Assembly: GCA_963971305.1 (NCBI GenBank)
Contig: OZ020309.1
Span: forward strand, 7,929,001 to 7,993,000
Direction of reading: 5' to 3'
DNA: 64,000 nt
Origin: Arcuatula senhousia
Taxonomy: Eukaryota > Mollusca > Bivalvia > Mytilida > Mytilidae
This document shows, one piece after another, positions 48,501 through 60,500 of the stretch. The translations under genes were made by a program, and so were the position numbers. Positions within the stretch are counted from its first letter, which is position 1. Each line of letters begins with the position of its first letter. The notes under the pieces were generated by a model. That model was not told the DNA's origin and made no database searches. It saw nothing but the letters and a program-made list of their open reading frames with translations.

Positions 48501-51500
48501 CTCCCTAACCTACTTGAAATTTTCCAGAATGGAACTTAAGTCACCATCATTGAAGCAGGTATTACATGTGAAGCATTCTAAAAAATCATTTTAAGCAAAA
48601 CCTCACCTCCCACGGTACATATCTGTCCAGAACAGGGAACCTGGTGATGTTGGTACCAGGGTAAGGTGACTGTCGTGAGGCCACGTGGACCAGCAACCCC
48701 TTGACAGACGAGACGCCTAGTACGTCAGACGTGTCCAGTTTATGTGAGATACTCTCTAGGTAGACACGGTTGGAGTGTAACATTCTCTCTAGTTCTACCA
48801 CTCGGTCTGTCATCCTCTTCATCATTTTTCTCTGGAATTTCATGTCGTCCTGCATGTTCTGAAGTCTGAAAGATTGATAGGTTGATATTTTCATGAAATT
48901 TTCCTTTCTATTTTAATATTTTGTTAAGTGTTTTCTGTAGTGAAAATAAAACTTTGATTCATATTTTTCTACTGTATGATAAAACCTGGAAGATGTTTAG
49001 TTTGCTATAATCTTCAAATGAGACTAGATGTCTAATTGTCTTGTGGAGATGAAGACTTACAACAACTTGAACTTTATTTCTAATTTTTGCTCTCTGTCTC
49101 AAGAAGGGATAACAAAAAAGAATACAACTTTCTTAATATTTATCAGAGCTCTAAATTAAAAAAAAATCACAGAACATTGTCTTTGTGAAAGAAATTTCTT
49201 CATGCAAAACTCCATATGTTGTTTATCCTTCATGTGCAATTTCATTTAAAACCATTAAGTGATTTTGGAGAAACTGTGCTTCCAAGATATAAGGCAGACT
49301 GACTTACATGTATGACCATCAGACAGACATGTACAAATTTCTAACAGTGTATATAACTTACATTTGTGACTGCAGATGGGCTATAATGTCTGACTTATTC
49401 TGCTCCTCCTGGGAGTTTACATATTCAAATGAACATTTCTTCCAATAGTCATAATCCTCTGATCTCTTTATCTTCTGTACTTTATGTTTTAGCTCTTTTT
49501 TCTTTTTCTGATAAAAAAAAGAAATGGTCATCAATTTTAAATATGACATCTAATGTGACATAATTATGTAATAATATACAACTGTGAATCAACACAAAAG
49601 TATCATTATTAATGGGGAACAGATTGTTGTGGTTTTGTTGTGGTTTTCGTGTTTATTTTTTTAAAACATTACTAAGGTTAATTGAATCCTATGAATTAAA
49701 GTACTTTGTAAGTATTCTTTATAAATTCAAAAAAAGGTTTCCATGATTTCAACTAGGAACTTAAGCTTTTTATTGTCGTCCCTTTGTCAGAAAAGAAAAA
49801 AAAAATAACAAAAGGATTTTGGAAAAGGGGGGGGGGGGGTAAAAATGAGTTGCAGGTGTGTGTATGTACTTTTCAAGCAAGTATCTGTAGGTAAATATCC
49901 TATAATGTTTTACTCACAGTTCTAGAGCAAGAGTCTATACAACTCTGTCTACAGCTAGTCATCCTTCCATGTATGAACTTAATGAGCAGGTAAATGTAGT
50001 TAAATATTGTCAGAGGAGGGGGGAGGCAGGGTCGCTCCTCAAAGTCCATGATCAACATGTAACGCTGGAACTTCCAGATAGCATCTGATTCCTGATCAAC
50101 CTTAGAGTTGGTTTGTCTGCCAGAAATAAAACAAGGAATATTGTCTGCAAGCTCAAAAAGGGATACCACCATGTCAAATTGAACTTGATATTGCAAAAAA
50201 AAAATAGGTCTAACAAGTTATACTACAAAAGGATATGATACCAGAGTTTCATGTTGATCTTTACATTACAAAAATCTAAAGTCTTAATATATCATTCCAC
50301 CTGAATAATATCCAAGTGCAATGAAATTTCTTCATATATATCTCCATATGATGTACTTTGTTCATGAATAGTTTTATCAACATCCATCACGTAGTTTTGG
50401 AGGAGTTTATTAAAGTTAACTATAAAAACTTTTTAATCTTTTAAACATAAATTTAAACCAGTGGTATAAAACCAATTTTTACACAACTTGCCATTGTGGT
50501 CGATTTCTTAAAGAATAATAAAGTTTAAAAACAATACTTAAGTGAATTTGACATTTAGGAGTCATTGTGGATATTAAAGAAAATTCTGAAGGATATGCCA
50601 AAATTTAGCAGTTTACTAATTAAAGCTTAATTTAGAATTAAAGGAATGTTACATTTATACATAGCTTTTATCTTTATAAAATGACAAACTTATATATACT
50701 TACGAGAAGAGAACAAAGAGTAAGGTAACTAGCACCAATTTACAGATGAGTAAATACTGTATGGTTATAACATAGCCCCCTAAACTGGACTGGGGACATT
50801 TATGTACAATGTCAACTCCAGGCTCTGTAAAATAAAGAGTAGTTAGTTTCTAAAGACTTACATAGTTATAGGATGCTTATTAAGTACCACTTTTTATAAG
50901 AATCATGCAAAGAGCGATTCATGGGTGGAAAGCCTACACCAATTTATTTTTGACGTGTTACTCCTACTAGCACCCTGCTTTGATCTTTTGTGCTCTTTTT
51001 CCAAACTATCCCCAGTCCTGAGAGAAAAAAAATATAGCATGCATTGTAACAAAATGGCAAGATATCTCCCAGGACCAGACAGTTATGAGCAAATTGTTAT
51101 TTATTTCTTATTTTATATACTTTGAACTATCTTTCGTTAAAAATAAACCACTGTAGCCTTTTTATCGCTGAATCACTTTTCTTCAATTTTGCATGATTCT
51201 TAGGTGGACTACTACTTAATTAAACAGGAGCATATAACTTGAGGTACCCCACTTGGCAAACTTTGTGGTCTTGACCTTAATGAGCTTAGTGTGAATAAAT
51301 TTTATAAAATTCTTCAATGGCTTTCAGGTCAAGCTTCACAATCATTTGACCTTGAACTTTCACCTTTCTATTCTACACTTAAATCATACATTTAGACTTG
51401 GCAATCTATGAGCTAGCTCATATATCAAATTTAAACATTTTACTTTTTTAGAAGTAATTTCCATCTTAAAGCTTAGTATTGAATAAAAGCGTTTTTTTTT

Positions 51501-54500
51501 GTGTGTTATTTATTCTTTTTTTTCATTTTGAAGTTCACTTTATTACTAATTGTTTTTACATATATTTTTATTTGTTTTACTGACCTGGTAAATAACTATG
51601 GGAACCAGCACTCTGGAATGGATCTGTAATGTATATAATGTAAAAATATGTAAAAAGCAATTAGATTCTACTAACAGTAAAATACTGTAAAAGGGGATAA
51701 TTTCGCGTGTTTTGAATTTTGCATTTTCAGTTCAAAATGTATTCACGGGGTTTTAGTTTCACGCTTTTTTTTTAAATCATGGAATATTGGGTCCTTCTAA
51801 AAGTAATTAACGCGAGGGGATATTTTCAAGAATTTGTTATGATCGCGAAATTAGCCAAAATAAACCCCTTGTGAAATTTTCCTCTTTTACAGTAAGCAAA
51901 TAAAATGTCAGTGAAACTTTAAGTATGTGCAGCATTGACACGTTTACACCGCTGTTTGGTTCATAGGAATTCAAAGTATATAGAAAGTGGTAAAAGGGAC
52001 TGAGCAAACTATAATAGTTCACTTTGGACAGTATTGCAATTTAATCAGGATTCAGATTTCATTATAAGATATCTTAAACGTCACCAAGTCAAAGCTTAGT
52101 AAAAGTCTTTGATCTCAGCCAGCACTAAATCTTGTTTTAAAGAGGATCATGACTAACAGTTACCCTGTGATTAGGAACACCCTATCTGGTTATATCATGT
52201 CACCTGTCTCCAGCATGTTTTATTATTCTCAGACTTTTCAAACTTCCAAAATTAATTCTCACTTAGTTTAATGTAAGAAGACTTACCATTTACACAATAA
52301 CTTGATGTAAGGTTGTCATAATTAATGCTGCAATCATGACCTGAAATATAGCAATAACATTTATTTCTCCCTGATTCTTCCATTTTGTGGTTGGTTTTTT
52401 TTTTTTTTTAATAGATAAAGCTAAAGTCTAATATATTGGAAACAATTAGGGAAAAAAATAACTCAAATTATCTCCCCTCAATAATAATTTGTATGATAAA
52501 TCTCATATGATTTTTTTATGCACAATATATAATGTGCTAAATTGAAATGACAGGGACAGGGTATCTCCTACATAATGTCCTAAACCAATAATTTGGTTAA
52601 AATAATTCTTTTTAGTAATGAAAAAAACTGTGATTTTTTTCAACAGCATTTTTGTTCTTTTTGATCCCTATAGGTTGGTGAGGAGAGCGTTATCCCTGCA
52701 CACAGATTTCCACATACTCCAAACAGGACAATGCTGTCAAGCAGATTTATAAATGGCTTAGCAAATACATTTTTTTATCATAAATAGGAAATTTTTAATT
52801 TTCATGATTATCTTGAAAAAACAACCGGTAACCCTATATCTTTTTCAGACAATTTTGAAAAGCTTTTAAAAAGGGACTTTCCTTCAGACTTTGAGCTGCT
52901 TGAATCTATAGAAGGAATTCTGATTCATTGCCTCTATAACTTTTGTCCTAATATATACTACCTTATGAGTTGTTTTTTTCGTGGGAGCTAAATTTCGCGG
53001 ATTTCTATAAAAATGAGAGGTCTTTTTTTCGCACTATTCAATATTCGCGATGGTCTCATAAGAGTATTAAATGTACATATGATATGTATATAGAAAATAC
53101 GAAAATTTATTTTCACAGGATTTTATTTTCGCGAATAGCCTACTACCGCCAATAAAGCGAAAATTAGATACCCGCAAAAAAAAAAAACTTATACGGTATA
53201 TAGAAATACTTGAAACTTTGGAAAGCTGATAGCACTCTAAAAATGAACAATGACCCCCTCTTTTTATTTTATATTTTTTATCTATACATAAAGGTCTATC
53301 AATGTGCCAAAAATTAACAAAATTTAGAGTAGAATTCTAATAGCCCCAAGACACCTTAATGCCCAAATAATTCTGCAAAAGGTTAATTAATGGAGTTCCT
53401 TTGATATTGTGACAACATACCTGGCAGATCATCAATTTGAGTCAAGAACATGGCAAACAGTGGACGTGTCAGGACCCTTGTAATCAGATCTCTGCCCAAC
53501 GGATAATTAGGATACAGGATGGCCTGAATCGTGACCCCTCCAGAGATCATGAAAATCAGGAACATCCGAACGAAAGATACCAAATCAATGCTGATCATCC
53601 GTTTGATTCGGACCAACATCGGCCCCAGGGTGGGGCTGATGGGTAAGTATGTGATGGGTAGACGGTAGAAAAAGAATATCAGTCCCACGCTGAGAATGTT
53701 CTTGATGACAAACACGCTGCTAAAGCTGACGGCATAAGGAATGATCCTGAGACTGAGGTATAATATGAGAAACACAGAGATAAAAGTTATTTCAAAGAAG
53801 TTCCACACTTGTGACATGCCTGAATGTATCTGAAAAGAAAAGGGAAAAACAAAATAAGATTCTTATTACTGTGATTTGATTTATTTTCATGAAGATCAAT
53901 TTGTTTTTCTTTTTCCTTCAAATAGACAAATTGCTGGATATTTCATTTCATGGTTTGCAGAGGTCTCTAGAACACTGTGTCTCAACTACCCTGGTAAAAA
54001 ATGTTTCGTCTCAAGGTCGTCTAATTTTGAGTAAATGACGGAAAGGAGCAATGTCTTATATTCAAGCTTATATTGAGAATAAGTGCAGTTTTTTTTTATC
54101 AAATTTAAGTACATTGAGAAGGAAAAGTCACGTTCTGTATGCCTGTTAATATTCTGTTTTAAGATTGCCTCAAAATAAAACATTTTTGCTGGGGTAGTTG
54201 AGACATATTGAGAAGGAACATTATAAAATCAAATATTCATTAGGTTTTTTTTTTCGTGGTTAACTGCCACCAAAGAAAGCCAAAAAAGTGATAGATTTAC
54301 AATGATTCATTATTTGTCCCCAATTGGGTTTATCTGTTCGTCAACCCGATTTTTTGCAACTTACATGTAGCTTTTTATACAGCAATATAAAGTTTACCAT
54401 AAAAATTTGAATAAAGGTACATGCCACAGCAAACACATCAATAAGGGCTTTTTGAAAACATGTTTGTTGATATTGCATTAGTAAGCTAAAACACTAACTG

Positions 54501-57500
54501 TTAATGGGCAAAATATGTACACATGGTGTACTAGCTGCTTACCAAGTTTTATTAAATTCATTTGAGTAGTTACAGAGGAGTTTTTACAATATCTTTGTGT
54601 TGGACAGATGGAGAGAAAAACCTTATGTCTCCCAACAAATGCAATTCAGTCATGTTATTATGTGGGATCTACTGTATAGATAAACATACCTGATGTTGAA
54701 TGTAGGAGTGTCTGATGACTTCAATTAACATGATGAGTGTCCACACCCAGACCACCGAGTCCAGGTAAAAGTTGCCACAGGTCGGCCACAGTACCGCTAG
54801 GCAGAACAAACCAAGGTAGATAAAGTAAAACATCTGAAAAATAAAATCCAAGTCTTAGGTGACAAAACTTTTATGACATTAAGAAAATTCAAAATACATA
54901 TTTGCCAAAATATGTATTGAAACCAATCAGTCCACCAAAAAGAAATAACAATTTTCAGAAGGCTGGGCCACTATTTTGATCTTTGAGTTTAGTTTCTCTA
55001 TTACTTAAAAAAACTTTCAAAATTCTAGATTTTTTTTACAATATCTTTATGATTTTTAACTAGAATACTACATGTAACATATTCAGGAAGTGTACCTTTG
55101 ACAATTAAAATATTTTTAAAAAATTACTTGACTGACTGTAATGAAATTCAATATTCCTCAAATATGTACCCCTTATTATTATATTTTGTGTTTTGGTGTT
55201 AACTTATAATTAACTGTTTGTTCAGGGAACCACTGTCATAATCAAATAGGATAGAAAACATATCTTGAATTCTTAACCAATATTATTTTAAAGTTTTATT
55301 GATAAATACAAGATAATAGACAAATATATATTATACACTGTACCTGAGTAGTCCAGAATTTAGTAATTGGAGCACTCCATAACATTTCAAACTTTTTCCA
55401 CAATGGAATTTTCCTTTGTTTTTTCTGCTTCCTAAACAACGAGGGAAACTTCTTCACAGATTTCTTTCGTTGTAACTGAAAAATAAGATTTTTAACATAC
55501 AATTTTAGTGTTAACTGTAAAAGGGCTGTCTTTGCATGGTTCAAATTTTGCACTTTCTGTTTTGAAATGTATTTACAAGGTGGTTAAATTTTCTAGAATT
55601 ATCTGACTGGAATGATTCTTCTGTTTTAGGAACACCAAATAAATTTGTAACAAACAATAAATCGTTATTTCATAGTACCTGTTTTTCTTGAACATTTCAG
55701 TTTGAATTAAATTAAATTTTAGGTAAATTAAAATATTTTCATTCTATAATAAAAAGCTACGGCGAGCGCAGCATCTATACGACCGCAACAAGTTGAACCC
55801 TGTACGCTGGAGGCCCAATATGGATAGTCCATTGCTGGGGGGGTAGGAGGGGGTCTGATCCCGGAATCCCGAACTAATTTTTACAAAATCCCGTCATCCC
55901 GACTTAAAAATGAGAAAATCCCAGAGCCCGGTAAAGGTGATATAATCCTATCCCGGAATCCCGAACTTTAATTGTCCAAATCCCGGAATCCCGAGCTTAA
56001 ATATGGCCAATCCCGGTGTCCCGAAAAAGGTCCTACCCCCCCTCATTGCTTTGGTCACATGAAGCCCATGGTGGACTTACAAAGCTTTTTGACACATGCA
56101 TCCTGTGGTGGACTTAGAAATGCATTTTTGACAAATATATTTACATCAACATCTAATACAAAAAGCCTTAATTATATACATATATTAATTTACAGTTTTG
56201 GCCCTTTGACCCCTAATTTCTCAAAAATGGTAAAAGATATTGCTAATCCGATAAAAAATCTTAAAGAAATTTTGTACATGGAATCCAATGAAAAAAAGAT
56301 TTTGAAAATCGGACCACAAATAAAAAAGTTGATTTTATGGGCGTGGCCTGTCTTTAGCCCCCTGTAACAATGTAATGGTGAAATACATATCAAAATCATT
56401 GACACATTTAGTAGACAGAATTTAATGATGAATTCAATCAAAAAATGAATTTTCAAAATCGAATAAATAATAAACATTCTACAACAGTTTTGTCAATACA
56501 CCGGCTTTAGTCCTTTTTGGCCCTTTTTTCTAAAACAGTAGGGGCCACAAACCCCAAATACAAAACCAACATTCCTTAAGGTGGGACGTTACGTTAAAAA
56601 CGACGTTACCGATAAAATTTACCTGGACACTGAAAAATCTGTCAGAACGTTGTAAAACTTGACGTCAATTTTAGTTAGATTCTATTGCTATTTTTACGTA
56701 TAGGCAATGTTTACGAAACCGTATCTTAAAAACGAAGTCCGGTACATATCCTTTATTTTACCTCATTGCATCGCAAATGTTCCAAGGAACATTGTGTTAG
56801 TTTTTGGTCAAAATTTGGATATTGCAAGTCCAATTTTGTGTCAAAAAAGTAAAAGTAAAGGGTGTGTAAGTTGCGTTTTTCCTATATGTCTTTGTTAATT
56901 TCCCGCCAAAATTGCAGTTTTCAAATGCATATATTTCAAAAACGAGGTCCGGGACCCCCATTTTTTATTTCATATATGGATGTATATTAGTAAGAACTAT
57001 GTGTCTGTAAATTTTAATTAAAATCTGGATATATGTCATTTGGTATCGTCCCACCTTAAGTGGATATAATCATCATATTAAAACTTCATAACAATTGGCA
57101 GGCCTACTACAACTTAATTTTTGGTATAAAACTATTTGCATGACAAACTTTTAAAAATGGCGTTTTTGGCCCCTTTGACCCCGAATTTCTCAAAAACGGT
57201 AAGAGATATTGCAAATCTGATTGAAAATCGCAGGCAGGGATTTTCACAAGGATTCCAATGAAAAAAGATTTTGAAAATCGGACCACAAATAAAAAAGTAT
57301 ATTTTTTGGGTGTGGCCCTTTTTGACCCCCAGTATCAATGTAACAGTGCAATATATATATCAAAACCATTGACACATTTTGTTGACAGAATTTATTGATG
57401 AATTCAATAAAAAAAGAATTTTCAAAATCGAATGAATAATAAACATTCTACAACGGTTTTGTCAAAACACCCGTTTTAGCCCTTTTTGGCCCTTTTTTTC

Positions 57501-60500
57501 TAAAACAATAGGGGCCACAACCCCCAAATACAATACCAACCTTCCTTAAGTGGTAACAAACATCATATCAAAATTTCATAACATTCGGTCAATATTTACT
57601 CAAATTATCGCACGGAAACCAAAGTGTCGACAGACGACGATGACGACAACGACGACAACGATGACATCGCCATAACATTATACGATCGCAAAAATTTTGC
57701 AGTCGTATAAAAACTATCCACAGATATGATTTGAATGGGAAAAGACTGTAAACACAGACAGTGAAAACCAGAAAAAATTTCCTGGCAGTTTTAATTTTGT
57801 GATTTTCACATTGACATTGCAATCACATGAATATATTTGTCTTCCATTATAGTCTATAGACAATTACATTACTGTGCCAATTTTAAATTATGCAATCTAA
57901 AATTCAGTCGTCTAACCACAAATTACAGACAGCTTGAAAATTTCCCAGGTATACAATATGAGTTTCATGGCCTTGTTATTAAAACTGTAATTTGTTTGTA
58001 TTTGGTACTGTGAATTAAATATTGAAGTTCCCATTCAACATTGTATCTTGAATTTTCAATTTGTTTCTATTAGACATTTCAAGATAATCTCCTGTTCTGA
58101 GTTCTTTGGTTTTACCTTTAGTAATCACTGTAACTTACATTTTGGAGTTCACAATCAATTTGAGATTTAGTTCTGGGTAATATGGCCTTCTCATCATCAG
58201 AATCTGAGCCTGATGAAGGATCATCCTCTGGATCTGGGGACTCTAGTAAAACAAAATAAAATATACATGATTACAAGCTCACTATCTTATAACATACTAA
58301 TGGCTTCATTAAGAACTGAGAAAACTGTTAAAAAAATTTCTTCCCCACCCGATTGTGGTGAGCCCGATTTTATAACCAGCTTTTTCACTCCTTCAAATCC
58401 GGCCGAAAAATAGGAAATTCAATTATCTCCCCTTAATTTGTCCATCCTTGCTTATTTCCTTGAAATACAATATGCAATATCCTTCGTGCTTGATAAGGCT
58501 TCCGTTTTGAACTTTTTTATTTGTGTACAAATGTACTTCTTTTTCAGTATTTTTCAGTAAAGTACCTGTCTTATTTCCTTGAAATACAATACACAACATC
58601 CTTGGTGCTTTATTAGGCTTCCATTTTGAACATTTTTATTAGTGTATTTCTTCTTAAGTATTTTTAGTTATATATCATTTGACTATATTTTGATTCCAAT
58701 GCTGCTAATGAGAGGTCACTCCTGAAACTATGCATATACAGCATAACCAAGTGACACATTTCTAGTACATGGTATTTGGTTTGAATTCTAATGTACACAA
58801 ATCACTTAACACACCTTAGTTTGCTTTACAAAAATCAAATACAAGTTAAGATGTTATGACTAATTTTCTTAAACTAGAATGGTGGTCTTCCATGGAAGAC
58901 GTATGTCGCCTGCATCTTAAAATATTCGGTAAACAGGAAGTAGATGAGTTAAGGGCATGAAATTGCTTTACACCATATAGTACCATAGGAGGAAGCTTCA
59001 TACCAAGTATCAAGAGATTGTGACTTGTACTTGCCTGGAAAACTGTGACAGAAATTTTTGTGATGCAGCAAGAGGTCGCAGGACGACGCAAAACAACAGA
59101 TGGTGCAAAAGTAACCCCTATATGTCGCTTCTGCAACAGGTTGCTGGTGACTTAAAACAAACCTGGTTCTTGTTTGAGACTGGTTTTGTTTCTTCCAAAT
59201 GAAATCCACACAAACATTGGGAAGATCAACCACACACTTGATAATATCTGAAAGTAAAAATACAAATATAATTCTAACCCAAGCCAAATCCACACAAACA
59301 TTGGGAAGATCAACCACACACTTGATAATATCTGAAAGTAAAAATACAAATATAATTCTAACCCAAGCCAAATCCACACAAACATTGGGAATATCAACCA
59401 CACACTTGATAATATCTGTAAAAGTATAAAACATCAAACATAAATCCCAAATCCTAACAAACATAGAAAATATGAACTACACATTTGATCAGTAAAAGTG
59501 TACTAAGTTCCAAAATTAGCATATGTTTAGCAGTTTGCAAAATTGAGTATTTCAAAAAATGTACCTTTTGAGGTTTTTGTTTTGCACAAGAATATTCTGA
59601 AAGGACACATATAATGTCCTTTAAAGATTTTTGAATTTGTTTTTAGAAATGTCAAATGTACATGTATATGAAAGAAAAATAATGACATTTTATTCTAAAT
59701 GTACTTGCAATAAAGAGAAGTTAAGAATTTGAAGCTTTCTTAGGTTTTAATGAGAGAATAGGTGCATGTTTGTTGTAATTTACACTAACTCTAAGACAAA
59801 CCTGTTCCATGCATTAATTTGTTTTAAGGGTAAACGTAACCTTAATGCTTGCTTACTTATACATGTATTTTGTAATTCAAAGGTGAGAAAGATATTTCAT
59901 TCACAAAGCAGATTAAAAGAGGGTAAAGTGATGGTTAAAACCTTACCTTAAACCAATACGGCAGTCTACATATACCCCAGCTACATTCTTTGACCTGTAT
60001 CGACCCGTACAATCTCTTTGTCAGCCATTTCTGGCACCCCTGATGAGCTATAAAATTGAGGTAGTAGGCAGAATGGGCAATCTCTATGGTGCTCTTGTTG
60101 TTAAAGTCTGGCAGGGGTCGACTCAACATGCTGTAGGCCTGTACACTGGTGTCTTTAAAACTGATGTCAAGGACTCCTAAAGCCATGTTACCAAACATTC
60201 TGTGAAAAAGAATTATAGAAAGATATTTTAAAATGTTAATAGAGAATATTATAAAAACAAAATATTTACAACATTTACATTTATAATTAATAAACATAGG
60301 CATTTTCAATGGAACACAATGTATTATTTAATAATCCACAAACTTATCAATTTTCATCAAACCACAAAAATAAATGAATCCACAGTAGTAATCCTATAAT
60401 ATTCTATCAGATTTTAAGGATATCATACTTAGCCTATTCTTCCATCTCATTTTGCTGGTATCTCTCTCCATTGGACATTTAGAGAGTTCTCTGTATATGT

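Larger units (their letters stand above)
42595..48865 (-). other. Coiled coil and NUDT9-homology domain block (exons 17-23)
   Basis: Exon 17 gives the coiled coil (MKRMTDRVVELERMLHSN) and the start of NUDT9-H. Exons 18-20 give IYDPQGYTKPKDQ, DPIGIP-INPMGRTG, and GRGEFWRWGPNHEIMAV ... GSFGLPG. Exon 21 is the Nudix-box position. After LPG it reads EYLHGFLSRYSALVDAF then KKKVLDL, where a catalytic NUDT9 has a REFGEE-type motif; both glutamate positions are lost. Exon 22 begins FFSRYAE, has a roughly 50-residue Ser/Thr-rich insert, then the conserved YRGYIDD and NTDNAWLEAEVWNF strand. Exon 23 ends VKEAAKILDAYY, matching the family C-terminus. The fold looks complete and ligand-binding, but hydrolysis is unlikely. 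Confidence 0.85.
55476..58138. other. TRPM2-like intron 8, occupied by nested repeats
   Basis: Most of this 2.7-kb intron is the element at 55776-57709 with its nested TTAA insertion. The remainder is AT-rich with no exon. Confidence 0.7.

Noticed and set aside
58949..59464. 171-codon minus-strand frame with three IIKCVVDLPNVCVDL repeats
   Set aside because: This is the wrong frame of exon 7 and its tandem copies; the frame fixed by exons 6 and 8 reads ILSSVWLIFPMF. Its right part is a dispersed repeat.
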